Below are positions 40,701-50,988 of a stretch of 64,000 bases of DNA, piece by piece. Both the position numbers and the translations under genes were made by a program. The notes beneath the pieces were generated by a model. It was not told the origin of the DNA and did not search any database. It saw only the letters and a program-made list of their open reading frames with translations. How positions within the stretch are numbered: the stretch's first letter is position 1; every line of letters begins with the position of its first letter. The stretch comes from Lycocorax pyrrhopterus obiensis (taxonomy: Eukaryota > Chordata > Aves > Passeriformes > Paradisaeidae), in contig JACSVZ010000007.1 in the NCBI GenBank assembly GCA_014706295.1, forward strand, positions 48,002,975 to 48,066,974, in the 5' to 3' direction.

Positions 40701-43700
40701 AACTTTGGCTTCTCAGTTTTGTTGTTTTTCAAATGTTTCCACAGAATTTAGAGAGCTTCTGCAGAGATAATTCGTAGTCTGATTTCACTGTATTGGTATC
40801 ATTTAAAAGCTGTGTAGCAGAGGACTTCACTGATTTTTTATTATTGTAAAATTTGCAATACTTTGTATTTAGATTCAATTCAGTTTTTTCCTATTCATAA
40901 GAAGTACCTCCCAACATTGAAAAGGAAGCACTCTAGATGGCACTGTCTTGGCAATCTCAACAGAGGACAAAGATTGACTGAATAAGTATAGGAAAAGCTC
41001 TGTTTTGTAAAGATGTCTGGCAAAATGCCTCAGAGCTTTATCTGCTGCTGTTAGTTTCAACTCTTGTCCCTGATTTTAGGTTGTTGATACAAGAACTTGA
41101 TCTCTCCAGCTACTTACATAACATCACAACCTGATTCCTTTAGTAAAAATACCCTAATCTCTTCAAATATCTCCCACAGCAGCTCAAAGTATATTATTCA
41201 TTTGCTGGAGTTTGGAATGTTCTGCCAGCTGAGAATTTGAATCTATTCAGCAGAATGTAGTTTGTTTCAAACATTCTCTGAATATTCAAATATACTACGA
41301 AATGCAATTAATAAAAAATACCACAGGCTTATGAAAAAGAAGAAAAGCAGTTATTCAGATTCACTATGTCTCAGTGCTGTGAACTTTCTCTAAAGAGGTA
41401 TCTGCATAGAAAATGGTTTAACAAGTTGGAGGCTTCAAAGGACAATAAAGGGATCTGCTCTCATCTCCCATAGTATTTGTGTACGTGGATATTCTCTCTG
41501 GAGAACTAATTGAGTATCTATAGAAAAAAAATGTAATTGTTTCTTACACTGCCTGTTACCTAGATAGCATTTCTTGTTTTGCTTATCACACTAATTTTTT
41601 GTGTCTTTTTTTTGTAGTTGGGTAGCAATTTCTTGGGTTGGCTGTTGGGTTTTTCAATGCGTTTCTGCAAAGCTTAGTTTAACTTAGCCACTGGGCTATG
41701 GCCTTTGTGTCTTGTCTCCCGTTACTGATAGCAGTATGTTGCTACTGACGAGGATAAATTTTTTTCTGGTGGGGCTATCTTCAACTTTCTTTATGGTCAG
41801 TAGGAATTTGGAGGCATATGACTGGTTCCAAAATACATCCAAATATTGTACAGCATTAGGGTGGAGTACTCGAATAACCTTATGGGGTAGAATACTAGAA
41901 AGATCAAGTTTTCAGCCTACAGAAGTTCTTTATATAGTGTGCTCCATGGCAAGAAGCACTGTGTCAGTAGGTGGAGAGGGGAAATGTTAGAACATTTGTT
42001 ACATGCTGATTAATTGCTGTCAAGTTCCATTTAAAACAAGATCTGTGTTTAAAAAAAAATCTGATCTGGTAGTTTGACCACAGACAAAGCATGAGCAATG
42101 CTTACAGTTGTATGGGTACTGACATCCTAAAAACTCAGGGAGTAAGGAGCAGCCTTTAGGAATTCACAGAGTAAGAAAACACGAAAGGCTGAGTTTGGAA
42201 TCTACTCATTTTCCACATAAGACTGAAATGAAAGATTAAGAGATGTTACTGGAACCACATATTTTTTTCAGCTGTCATACAATTGACATAGCTATATGCT
42301 ATTTATATAGGAGCTAATTAAAAGCTTTCCAAAGTACTGCATGAAAAAATGAGGTCACACATTTCCCTTTCATAAAGATTTTTAGCTCAGAAGACTGACG
42401 TCTCCTGCATATTTCATGAATGTAGTTTCAGAAAACAATGTAGTCAGTGGGAACTTGCATGGAAGATCCAGCAGAACTATTTTTCCTTTGCCTGGAAAGC
42501 AATTGGGCCTTTAGAAGAGGATTTATCTTGCCTATTTTCAGACATCTATATTTGAGATGTCTGCTTTGGGGTGAGATGAACTGAATATGTGAAGGGAGTG
42601 TTTCTTTCTGCTGACTTTAAAAGCAGTGTAACTGACTGGCTCGTGTGTGGATGGCTGTGTTTGCACAGGTGAATTTCACTCTGGAGATCTACAGTAAAAC
42701 AGTTCTCTGGCAATGTGTGGAGGAAGAAGAAAACAGATGGGACAGGAGACTTTTCAGTGGGGTGTTCTTTTCCTCCCAGTGTCACACAAATGGGAGACAT
42801 CCACAGCAGTGGATCTCCTAATTGTGCAGCCATCCTGGTGACAGGACTCCCACAAAGACAAGAAAAGCAAAGTAGGACTGATAGAAAAAGCCCTGAGCAA
42901 TGGATATCTTTCAGTTAAAGAAACTGTTGGTTATCTTCATGGGACAAGAATTCATCTTAGCCTTTTTGAAGAATATTAAGAACAAAAATTTTAATTTTGA
43001 GTATAAGAAAAATCAGAACACTGTGTGCGATTCCTACAAAGCAGTAAAACTTCCATATTTATATATGAGGATAGAAGCACTAGGATCAAATCAATACCTG
43101 TTTGAAAAGTACTACCAATGAACAGATTTTTGAAAGCACCATTAACTCCCAATGGTGAAATAAATGTGAGCAGATTATTAAAGATAAAAAAGAGTAGCTG
43201 TTCCACAGCAAATCCTTTTATGTAAGCTATGTGTCACTCAGTTACGCCCCACTTGACTGGATAGACTTAAGGAATCAAATAAAAAATTGCTGCTGAGAAA
43301 TAACTTTCCGTTTCACTTAAAGAAGAAATTTGCTACAGACACGTGAGATATTTATGCAGTTACTAGAAGTGTTAAATTTACCAGTTTTCAGGGCTTGCAG
43401 TGTAAATTATAAATATTGTAATTTCTCTCCTGTAACACATGCTATGCATTAGAGCACATTTCAAATTCAAATCTGATATATCACAGTGAGGACTTGGAGC
43501 TCTTCACTGTTCTGTTTCACAGACATTGTCTACGATTTTTCTGTAAAATCTTCAAATTGAAGACAATGCCATTCAGACTAATAGATGAAAACAAAATTTT
43601 AATTTCCAACTAAATAGATGGAATTTTTAGTATGCTTTTAATATATTGGTAAGAGACTAGAGGTACTATCCAGCTTTTATGTAAACTGCTAGTTTATATG

Positions 43701-46700
43701 TTACCCTCATCTCCAGGTCTATAAATGACATCTGACAACTTTATGTCCTACACATAGGGTTGCCCAGAATTTTTCTGAAATTACATAGATCCCACTAATT
43801 TCTCTAAAACCACTAAGACAAATACATTGTATTTCTATCTGTGCAACAAAAATCAAGGCCCCACATCCAGTATATAAGAACACTTAAAAAAATAAAGACT
43901 AGCTGTTGTTTTGGTAAGTGACTATGGAAAGTGAAAACAGTAATGGTACACAGGGCTGGGCTCTTAGTGTACTGCGGCACGTTAGTGATCTGTATCAAAC
44001 AGATGGGCAGGGCACTCAGGCCTACTTCTGCCCAAATCCTTATGTATAATTTTGCTTGTCTTTCTGCAATAGTTGTTATTTCTATTCTGTTTATTTTAAT
44101 TAAAATTTGTAACAAGCCGAAGTTTTCTATGCTTGCTGTATTATAGAATTGTCAGCTAATTTCTCAGGTTTATTTTGGTTTAATTTTCTATCTTCTCTCT
44201 CTGTTTGTGCTGATGTACTTGTGATAATGCAGTACATAGAACACTCATGTAGACCTTCCATAAGCAAAGTTTATTGTCTTAATTCTGTCTGCAGTTCACA
44301 ACCACTTGATAGTTTTGATCTCTTTTGCATGCACGCAATGTACAGTGTACATTGCATGTATAAACCTAGAGGTTGGCATGTAATAGATAATGCTTTCAGC
44401 TATTTCATTCACAGTCTTTTGTTTTTAGGCACTGTGGATGCAAAAGGATAAACCATCTCATACGGAGCTATGAACTGTCAGCAACTGTGGGGAAGACACT
44501 GGATGCCTTCTAGAGGGATTGTCAGTTATATGCTGTGCTCATACTCATTTTGTCTTTTTCTCTTTTATAAAGGTGTTGGAGATGGAGGAAATGAATTAGG
44601 AATGGGCAAAGTAAAAGATGCTGTAAAGAAGCACATAAAAAATGGAGATGTTATAGCTTGTGATGTTGAAGCTGATTTTACTGTTGTAGCTGGTAAGGGA
44701 TTTTTGGTGGGGTGGGAGAGTAGCTGATGTTTGAGAATAGAACTGACAAGGAAACATTTGTATTTCCAAGTCATTTGTATTGTTCCTTTCCAAGTCATCC
44801 CTGGCAAATGAATCTATCTCAGTATTATGTACATTTTCTGAAGAGTTAAGCACCTGTTGCTTCAGAAGAACTGACTGAAAATTGAGACTGTTCTTCCATG
44901 AACAAAGTATATTTAATTGGAAATAGGGCAAATCCTGAGTATTCTTGAAAAATCACACATTATATAAAATCATGGAACCATAGAATCCATCCAAAAATGG
45001 CTTGGGTTTGAATGAACCTTGAAGATCATCCAGTTTCTACTCCCCCTGCCATGGGCAGGAAACCTTTCACTAGACCAGGTTACTCAATAACAAAAATCAA
45101 TAAGGAAGACTGCAGAAGTGATCTGTGTGGGAATTAAAATGTCTGTGCACATAGAAATTTTCAGTATAATTGATAAACGTCTGTGAGTGTGCTCCTATCA
45201 GGCATGAATTAGTCCTATTGCTCCTTTACAAAGAGATAAGTTCTTTCAATAATCACTCAAGGACAAATGTACATTCTTAATATTCAACTAAAGTTGAATG
45301 TTACAGTTAAAATTCTCTTATACACCAGCATGAAATAAAATTCACAGTGAGAGAGAGGTGTTCAGCAAGAACCAGCTTGTGAACTGGATGGTCCATACTG
45401 TTCTTGGGCTCAGATTTCTCTGTTCCTGACCCAGGTGTCTCTGACACACTCTGGACACTAAGCAGCCAATTTTTGCAGTTTGGTTTCAGTGTGACTCTTT
45501 GCAGGGGTCTCTAACTGGGGTGGCTACGCCATTGCCTGTGCTCTGTCTGTGCTGCGCTCCTGTGAGATCCACGACCGCTACCTGCGCAGAGCCGTCGGCT
45601 TTCCACGCGCACCGAGCAAGAGGCTCTGGCTGCCGGCGCTTCCGTCCGTCTCCAAGGTAATTCCTGTGCGCGAGGGGGTGGGACTCGCGCACGGCGCATA
45701 GATGGAAGTGGCCACCAGCTGCTGAATCCTGCCTAGTCCAGTTCAATACCTTACCTTCACGAGGTCTCTTGGTTTGAAAGACAGGTGTCTGCTAAGGAAG
45801 GCAGGAGCCTCCCTTGGAATGGAAAGCATAACCCCCTTCCCTCCAAATCATTATAATTTTGAAATTAAGGGGCTTTCAGGCAAAGATATGAGAAATAGGA
45901 ATAACAGTTCTTTACTAGTGTATATAACAAGGCAATAATACAGAAATACTGGTTTAACCTGACAGAAGCAGGATACAACCTGACACCCTGTTGGTCTGGG
46001 CGGTGGTAGCAGTCCTATTAAGGGATGGCTGCAGTCCTCCTGAAGTGGTAGATGAGGTTCTGTAGAAGCAGTGATCCTGTAGAAGGGTCTGGTCTTCCTC
46101 TGAAGATCCAGTGGTGGTTATGTAGCTCTTGTCCTCTGGGAATCCAGTAGGTAAGAGCTCAGTGTGGTGCTCCAAACCTCAGATTCCATCCAGGTGGGAA
46201 TGCTTGGTTCCTCCCCCTGGGCGGAGCATCTCACAATGGGATGATGTAATTTATGAGTCATGCAGTGAGGCTGGATGGCCCATTAATAGAAGATATCCCC
46301 AGAGGGAGTTATCAGGGATGTGTCATGGAAGAGACAAAGAACCCTGTCCCACCCGGTTCCAACAGATGGTGATAGAATAGGTATTTTGGTTACATTTTAC
46401 ATTGTAACTTAAGACACAAGGTCTTTAGGGACTTCTGGGGATTCCTTGTGAAGGAGCAGCCACACTGTACTTAGACTGTTCCACAAAGGATTCAAAACAG
46501 ATTGCAGATAAAAATCCTCCAATATGAATGTATTCATGTCTTCTAACTTCAAGCAGAAGGCAGTGCTACAATTTTATGGGCAATACAAGAAATCCCTGTA
46601 TTGAGATACAGTGATTAAAATTCCCTGTTTGCTTCCTTAGCATCATTCATGATTTGATAACTCTCTGTTCTAGTGTCCTTTAGATGTCTGCTTCCAAAAT

Positions 46701-49700
46701 CAAAAGTCACGGTTGTTGTGCAGTAGCCACTTCATACTTCTGATTTTTGTACCTTACTTCTGATCTTTCCACCTTTTCTAGTTTGCTGGAACCTTTCTAC
46801 AATTAGTTTTGAATGTTTCTAAATTGAAGTTGGAGAAAAACTTGTACATGAATATTTTTAAATGTGTTTTGACTAATGCAGCTCTGTACAGTGTGATATT
46901 CTGGGAATGCAAAGGTTTCAGACTGAGAAAAAGTAAAATAACTGAGAGGGGTGAGAAATGACTGTGATCTGTGCTCATCCTGCTAAGCACGTGCCTCTAT
47001 TTTTAACTTGGCAGTGGTTAAAAAAAAATCTGTCTATATATACACACACACACACACACACACTCTTAATGATTAAATAAGGTTTGTTCCACACATTTGC
47101 AATAACTTAGGAACTTCAAAATTCAGCTTTATTGGCAAAGTACCTCTATAGAGATTTGGACAAAAGCATTAAGTTTGTGACCTCCAAGAATGCTAAGCAA
47201 AATGCAATCTATCTACCATAGAAACTGTCCAAAACAAAAAAGCTTTTCTCCTGAGATGACAGCACATTCTGCATGAAATTCCAACAAAGCACCTTTTAAG
47301 TATTTTAGAGTAGATCTCACAGTTTTTTTTAATTCTTGCTATCTTAGTTTTTTATCCAGAGGTCATAAAACTGAAACTGATACCAACACTTGGCACAGCC
47401 ATATAGTTTAACAAAGCTTATATGGCTCTTTTCAGCACAGTCTTTTCATATAATAGATTAATTACTTTTCAGTTTTCAATGTTTTTTCCAGTGGCATCTA
47501 CTAGTTTTTGACCTTTAAATTAATGCATCCTAAAATTACTATGATCAAAATTCCTGGTAATGAGATACTGTAATTAAATGTCATACTGTGTAGAGGAAAA
47601 CCTTCTTGTTTTTGTTTTACTAAGCTATACAGCTGGGAATATTAATGAGCCAATAATGGGCTACTGAAAGTGGCCAAATACAAAAATCTATTGAGATAAA
47701 ATTAATGGAAACAGTTTTGTGGAGGAGAGAAAATGACTAAATGTCTGACAAGAAAATATGATATCTTTAATTATAAATCACACAACAGTGAACAGTGCAG
47801 AAGATTGAATACATTAGTATTCACATACTCCATTAGTATAAAAAAATCAGACCATTTATGTTTATATGGCTACTTTCTGCAAAATTCAGCTTCATTTAAT
47901 GGTGTAATAATTGCCCTAGTGAGATAAAGAGCAACACCACACAGATCCATCTCGGTGTTTATAGTTGTGTTTGTAATTGAAAAGAGGACATTTGAAGGAG
48001 TGCCTAAGCACCAGACAGCTTTCTTATAATGTGCTTTATTTTTCTTCAAAAACTGGCACTTCCATGAATGCTGTAGGTCATAATGACTAAGTGAAGACTT
48101 CCCCTGAAACACCGACATTATTTCCCTGCAGGCTCTTGTTCAAGCAGTGTCAGGGTTGCGCTGCCAAACCCCAGAACTGTGGAGCTCTCCCTTCCCACTG
48201 AACAGCAAACTAAGATTGTTCTGTGCTCATGGATCACCTTTTACACACATCTTAGCGAGAGATGCTGCAAAGCATTTGTTCCATGGTGAGAACTGCAGGA
48301 GCAAGAAACAATTGGACCTAAACAATCTTTGCTTACCTTTACCTTTGCTTACCTACTAATTTGATTATGGTATTGGCTTGGTTTTTCAGATATTTGTAGT
48401 ACTTTTATACCAAAGTGACTGTAATGAAATTCATTCATTCATACATATCCAAATGTAGCTAATGCTAAACATCCTACAGTCAACTCTGCATTTCATTGCA
48501 TCTCACAATCAGGTTAATATATAAATCATTTGTTCTTTTACTGAACTCTTTATTATTTTAAAATAAATTATGACCTCTAAGAATATGAACTATATTATAA
48601 ATATATGAAAGTGTGATGTATTTTTAGTATGCTTTATTACCTTTGTCATTCATAAGGAAGTTGTTTGCCTTGAATAAAGCACAAACTAACAAGATATTTT
48701 TCTATTATTTTGATTATTTTTTCTGGTTACCCCACTCCCAACATAATTATTTACTAAAGAGAGAACTGTGGTCAAATTGCAGCACTGTACAGTAAGTACC
48801 CTGTACACTGTAAGGAAGCATGCTGTACATTGTATTTGCTTCTTACAAATGGGAACAGTAGCATTTTATGAGAGACTATGGTTTATCAGGCATAGTTGTG
48901 TAGTATTAAGCAAGCAAAATTTTTACCTCATATAAGCAGATCAGAGAGCTCTAATACGTAAATATGTAGCAGAAACCATTCATATTAGAGATTACATTTT
49001 GTGTATCCAGTTTGGGCATCTCTTTTCTGACACAGGAGATCTCCTTTGTCCTTATGCATTTAGATACACTCAGTGCTAAGAGAAACCTCTGTACTGCAGA
49101 AAGATCAGTTGTATATTTGCATTCATATGTATGATCATTCATATGATATAAACTGATGTGTTTTTATAATTTTATAAATTACAAAGTAGCAAATTCTATG
49201 CTGCTAATGTATCCAGATAATTTCCTTAAATAGATGTCTCACTGCTGACACCATGTAACTATGCATATTTTTCCTTTTGTAGAAAACCAGAGCCTCATTT
49301 AATTTTGTTGCAGCTAAGAACTAGGATGTTTTACCAGGAAATAAAAGACAGATCTTTAGAAAGTGCATTCAGAAAGCAGGTTACAAAATTAAACTGAATT
49401 GATCACGCAGGGCATGCTTTGCTTCATTCAGAAATTATTATATTTTGGCCGTGTACTCTATTATGTAGAATACAACCATATTGTGTCTAAATTCAGATCT
49501 ACAGCTACTGTATTCTTTGTGGTTTAGAAGTGTTCCTGGAAAAAGTTCTAACATTTGATAAGAGAAGAATAGCTATTTTAACTTTATAATTTTTTTTTCA
49601 TGATTCATTCGTGTCCAGAAGATAAAGGACTTTGCTAGAGTTTATTGGGTGGTAGTGTCAAACAAGAAGTGTTAAAACCTAGAGAACTCTTTGTCAAGGA

Positions 49701-50988
49701 CACTGGTAGGACTGTTCCAGTAGCAATTTCTGTGCAAGTGGAAATGGCACAGTAGACAAAGACCAGAAAGGGCATTCCTAGCAAAGAAAGGGAGGAAAAA
49801 ATAGGTAGGTGAGTGTTTCAAGGTCTTACATAACTTTAGGGGGGCGTAGGGGAAGCTAGGTTTTTTGTTTTCTTGGATTTTTATTAACAGAATTCAAGGA
49901 ATAAATTCTCACTACAGTAAATGCTAAAAAAATAGAAAGAATTTTACTGTGTACATTTCATAACAAATGAAAAGCAGAGCAGTTTATGCCAGACATGCAT
50001 CCACTTGAAACCAGATCTTCAAATTTCACTGTTCCCTGTGGTTTTTTCAGAGTTCATTTTATTCCATCTTTTCATCCCACAATGCTAACTGGCCCATAGC
50101 TCACGAAAAAAGGATTTTGTTCCCGCTGTGTACTTTTACAGCTCAACTTGGAACATGCTTTGTTATCTGCTTATATTAGTTAAGCAAGAAAATAACTGTA
50201 GTTCTAAACAAAGTATATGCTATTTCAGAGCATGCCAAGGAAGCACAATTTCCGAGGTTGTTTTGTCCCCACTCCTTCCCTAAGCAACCAAAATTCTCGG
50301 AAAATCAATAATAAAAAGGGAAGAGAGGGCCAAAGGCACAGAGAGATCAGAGAAGCTGCAGAAAAGTCAGTGTGCAGCCCATCCAGGTGCTCTCTGTAAC
50401 CTTTTTTCCTGGTGCATCCTCTTTCCTTTCTGTTCTTTTCTTTGAAATGCAGCTGCAGCCAGCTGCCTTGCTGGGGAAACCACAGATGGATTTTTGAGAT
50501 ACTTTGGGTGGAGGTTCCTCTGATTCTGATTTGCGCAATATAGGAACTTGAAACCAGGCAAAAAATGATAGATGTTTCTGAATTGACACTAATGTTCTGT
50601 TTGAGGGAGTGTGGAGAAAAATAATATTCAGTAATTAAATAGCAGTCAAGATTATAAACCATCTGACACTCTCTGAGCTCCGGATGCTAAACATATTATT
50701 TGGGACAAGATAGTACTTGCAAGTTGATGGCAAAATAAATATGGAGGATATGGTCAGTCTCTCCCAGAATTAAAATAAAGATCTCGATGACTGCTCTTGT
50801 CTGATTCAGAATTTTAATTATACTCTGTTTCTTTGTTTTTTAAGGAAGAAAAGCTTCTGGAAACACTTGTGCAGCTCGGGGTCCGCAGTGGCAAAACTGC
50901 CAGTCTAGAGATGGAAGTGGACGGGCTGCCCTTCTACAACACCCATTCGCTTATGATTGAAAAGCTGCTGCAAGAAGCACAGCAGTGA
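25616..50988 (+). CDS. DGLUCY: DGLUCY, D-glutamate cyclase, mitochondrial (12 coding exons)
   Basis: The enzyme (formerly C14orf159, UPF0317 family) converts D-glutamate to 5-oxo-D-proline in the mitochondrial matrix. Twelve coding exons join in frame: 25616-25718, 28407-28560, 29236-29434, 31032-31182, 32616-32738, 34955-35146, 37182-37442, 37914-38013, 39634-39782, 44573-44692, 45505-45656 and 50845-50988. The sum is 1848 nt, 615 residues plus stop; human is 616. All introns are GT-AG and phases match throughout. The N-terminal half is the DUF1445 part (with [23 protein letters not shown]). The C-terminal half is the DUF4392 part (with [50 protein letters not shown]). Frame is intact with no internal stop. 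A shorter donor in exon 3 would give 610 residues. It is convergent with GPR68 and head-to-head with RPS6KA5. Confidence 0.95.
25719..28406 (+). other. DGLUCY: DGLUCY intron between coding exons 1 and 2
   Basis: This is AT-rich intron sequence with no exon or clear mobile element recognised. Short open frames at 25995-26219 and 26213-26458 (minus) and 26557-26769 and 27143-27373 (plus) show no similarity that I recognise. Confidence 0.7.
28407..28560 (+). CDS. DGLUCY: DGLUCY coding exon 2
   Basis: Acceptor CCACAATTTAAG|GC and donor ATCAG|GTAACT enclose 154 nt, phase 1 in and phase 2 out, residues 35-85. The frame reads through [18 protein letters not shown] and GPLPLL, aligning without gaps to the human ASLVVLPRSLAPAFERFC and GPLPLL segment. 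This is the region just after the presequence. No ATG-initiated frame covers this exon. Confidence 0.9.
28561..29235 (+). other. DGLUCY: DGLUCY intron between coding exons 2 and 3
   Basis: A 675-bp AT-rich intron ending in a weakly pyrimidine-rich tract, TTCTTATTTCACTAG. No feature is recognised inside. Confidence 0.8.
29236..29434 (+). CDS. DGLUCY: DGLUCY coding exon 3, with tandem donors
   Basis: The exon completes a split Arg codon and reads [20 protein letters not shown] then LKDM and LGCSFSFE, the start of the DUF1445 core. Two in-frame donors are present: AAT|GTAAGC (exon end 29419, 61 full codons) and AAA|GTAAGT (exon end 29434, 66 full codons, adding VSMYK). Both leave phase 0. The downstream site fits the donor consensus better. 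The upstream one gives the length expected from the human protein, where 12 residues follow the AGLP-type motif before the next exon. Confidence 0.9.
29435..31031 (+). other. DGLUCY: DGLUCY intron between coding exons 3 and 4
   Basis: A 1.6-kb intron. Overlapping open frames of 88-125 codons on both strands at about 29.7-30.2 kb are the longest non-exonic ones in this part of the gene, but I recognise no domain and treat them as chance. Confidence 0.65.
31032..31182 (+). CDS. DGLUCY: DGLUCY coding exon 4
   Basis: Acceptor TTGAATTGCCAG|ACA and donor GACCCTG|GTCAGT give 151 nt, phase 0 in and phase 1 out, residues 153-202. The frame contains [15 protein letters not shown] and HIGDP, matching the conserved human [14 protein letters not shown] and HMGDP. 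The donor GTCAGT is a weaker variant, but the split Gly codon joins cleanly to exon 5. Confidence 0.92.
31183..32615 (+). other. DGLUCY: DGLUCY intron between coding exons 4 and 5
   Basis: A 1.4-kb AT-rich intron with A-rich runs (about 31335-31366) and no recognised exon or mobile element. Confidence 0.75.
32616..32738 (+). CDS. DGLUCY: DGLUCY coding exon 5
   Basis: Acceptor CAATTCCAG|GT and donor AACTGCA|GTACGT give 123 nt, phase 1 in and out, residues 203-243. It reads [14 protein letters not shown] and [10 protein letters not shown], aligning without gaps to human LLGIKELSKPAYGD and GEVPVFWPSP. Tryptophan and the PVFW motif are retained. Confidence 0.92.
32739..34954 (+). other. DGLUCY: DGLUCY intron between coding exons 5 and 6
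   Basis: A 2.2-kb intron with a purine-rich stretch (about 33127-33170) and an antisense ERVL-like LTR fragment at about 34405-34640. The open frame running from 32690 is exon 5 reading through into intron. Those at 33494-33871 are not recognised. Confidence 0.75.
34405..34640 (-). mobile_element. Truncated ERVL-like LTR, same family as the 10-kb copy
   Basis: The plus strand starts TGTGGTTTAGCCCCAG, the intact terminus of the family, then runs closely parallel to 10010-10275: both contain AACTCATGGGTTGAGATAAA-like sequence (AGCTCATGGG in the other copy), then GGGCAGGCAGGTGTT and GGTGACTTGGG. It stops near 34640, so only about the last 235 bp of the LTR (minus sense) is present. It is antisense to DGLUCY. 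Confidence 0.8.
34955..35146 (+). CDS. DGLUCY: DGLUCY coding exon 6
   Basis: Acceptor TTCATTTTAG|GA and donor GACCCAG|GTAAAA give 192 nt, phase 1 in and out, residues 244-307. It contains [32 protein letters not shown] and IGIDPG. Compared with the human protein it is four residues shorter in the loop after ITDLK. The ISQDPLH motif of the DUF1445 half is intact. Confidence 0.93.
35147..37181 (+). other. DGLUCY: DGLUCY intron between coding exons 6 and 7
   Basis: A 2-kb intron with nothing recognised except generic A/T-rich DNA and short open frames. Its 3' end (GCTTGTCTAG) has a weak pyrimidine tract, interrupted by GAAAACG. Confidence 0.75.
37182..37442 (+). CDS. DGLUCY: DGLUCY coding exon 7, GC-rich
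   Basis: 261 nt, phase 1 in and out, residues 308-394. It reads [43 protein letters not shown] and TDQRA, starting the DUF4392 half. The acceptor is weak but the frame and homology are continuous. The first 190 bases are strongly GC- and CpG-rich with C/G third positions. The last 70 bases switch to the AT-richer style of the neighbouring exons. A minus-strand frame across it is a shadow. Confidence 0.93.
37443..37913 (+). other. DGLUCY: DGLUCY intron between coding exons 7 and 8
   Basis: A 471-bp AT-rich intron. No feature is recognised. Confidence 0.85.
37914..38013 (+). CDS. DGLUCY: DGLUCY coding exon 8
   Basis: Acceptor TGCTTTCCTGTAG|GA and donor CCTAG|GTACGT give 100 nt, phase 1 in and phase 2 out, residues 395-427. 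It reads [13 protein letters not shown] and [12 protein letters not shown], aligning without gaps to the human ILTYQ and FLCKNGDPQTPR segments. It is too short to stand out as an open frame on its own. Confidence 0.92.
38014..39633 (+). other. DGLUCY: DGLUCY intron between coding exons 8 and 9
   Basis: A 1.6-kb AT-rich intron with no recognised insertion or exon. Confidence 0.8.
39634..39782 (+). CDS. DGLUCY: DGLUCY coding exon 9
   Basis: Acceptor CACCTCTAACCAG|A and donor ACAACAG|GTAAGT give 149 nt, phase 2 in and phase 1 out, residues 428-477. The sequence [36 protein letters not shown] is one of the best conserved parts of the enzyme, with DGNYYNAR and HLVDPID identical to the human protein. 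Confidence 0.95.
39783..44572 (+). other. DGLUCY: DGLUCY intron between coding exons 9 and 10
   Basis: A 4.8-kb AT-rich intron. A poly-A run lies at 39977-39990. Open frames of up to 100 codons (for example 41712-41990 and 44149-44451 plus, 43813-44115 minus) have no recognisable domain. No confident mobile element is seen. Confidence 0.7.
44573..44692 (+). CDS. DGLUCY: DGLUCY coding exon 10
   Basis: Acceptor TCTTTTATAAAG|GT and donor GTAGCTG|GTAAGG give 120 nt, phase 1 in and out, residues 478-517. It carries the glycine-rich [12 protein letters not shown] motif (residues 480-491) and CDVEADF (507-513), hallmarks of the C-terminal domain and likely active-site elements. Both are fully conserved. 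Confidence 0.96.
44693..45504 (+). other. DGLUCY: DGLUCY intron between coding exons 10 and 11
   Basis: An 812-bp intron containing a CR1 3' fragment at about 44968-45090. The remainder is unremarkable. Confidence 0.85.
44968..45090 (-). mobile_element. Short CR1 LINE 3' fragment
   Basis: ATCATGGAACCATAGAATCC is followed by AACCTTGAAGATCATCCAG and GCCATGGGCAGG, ending near CTAGACCAGGTTACTC. This is the reverse complement of a CR1 3' end, so it reads minus, antisense to DGLUCY. Only about 120 bp remains. Confidence 0.85.
45505..45656 (+). CDS. DGLUCY: DGLUCY coding exon 11, GC-rich
   Basis: Acceptor CTCTTTGCAG|GG and donor TCCAAG|GTAATT give 152 nt, phase 1 in and phase 0 out, residues 518-568. 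It reads [13 protein letters not shown] and YLRRAVG, then PALPSVSK, aligning without gaps to human [20 protein letters not shown] and QALPSVIK. Like exon 7 it is much richer in GC and CpG than its neighbours. Confidence 0.94.
45765..46364 (-). mobile_element. Solo LTR, probable passerine ERVL-type family
   Basis: The minus strand begins TGTTGGAACCGGGTGG at 46364 and ends CAAACCAAGAGA at 45765, where the family terminus as I remember it would be CCAAGACA (one base changed). The internal sequence, including GGACTGCAGCCATCC and GGAGGGAAGGGGGTTA, matches an LTR family common in songbird genomes. Length is about 600 bp, with no adjoining viral genes. No clean target-site duplication is visible. 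Orientation minus (antisense to DGLUCY) rests on family memory and is less sure than the identity. Confidence 0.7.
47042..47063. repeat. (AC)11 microsatellite
   Basis: Eleven uninterrupted AC dinucleotides in the last coding intron of DGLUCY. Confidence 0.95.
50845..50988 (+). CDS. DGLUCY: DGLUCY coding exon 12 with stop codon
   Basis: Acceptor TTTGTTTTTTAAG|GAA opens the exon, and TGA at 50986-50988 ends the protein (residues 569-615). It reads [31 protein letters not shown] and ends EAQQ. The [11 protein letters not shown] motif is conserved. The C-terminus is two residues shorter than in human. Confidence 0.95.
   Translation, partial: EEKLLETLVQLGVRSGKTASLEMEVDGLPFYNTHSLMIEKLLQEAQQ

Larger units (their letters stand above)
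45657..50844 (+). other. DGLUCY: DGLUCY intron between coding exons 11 and 12
   Basis: The 5.2-kb last coding intron. It contains an LTR-like element at about 45765-46364 and an (AC)n repeat at 47042-47063. The rest is AT-rich with nothing recognised. An open frame of 145 codons on the minus strand at 50225-50662 lacks any recognisable domain. Confidence 0.75.

Noticed and set aside
50225..50662. 145-codon minus-strand frame just before the last DGLUCY exon
   Set aside because: It is intronic and antisense, with no family resemblance. Two more frames overlap it, as expected by chance.
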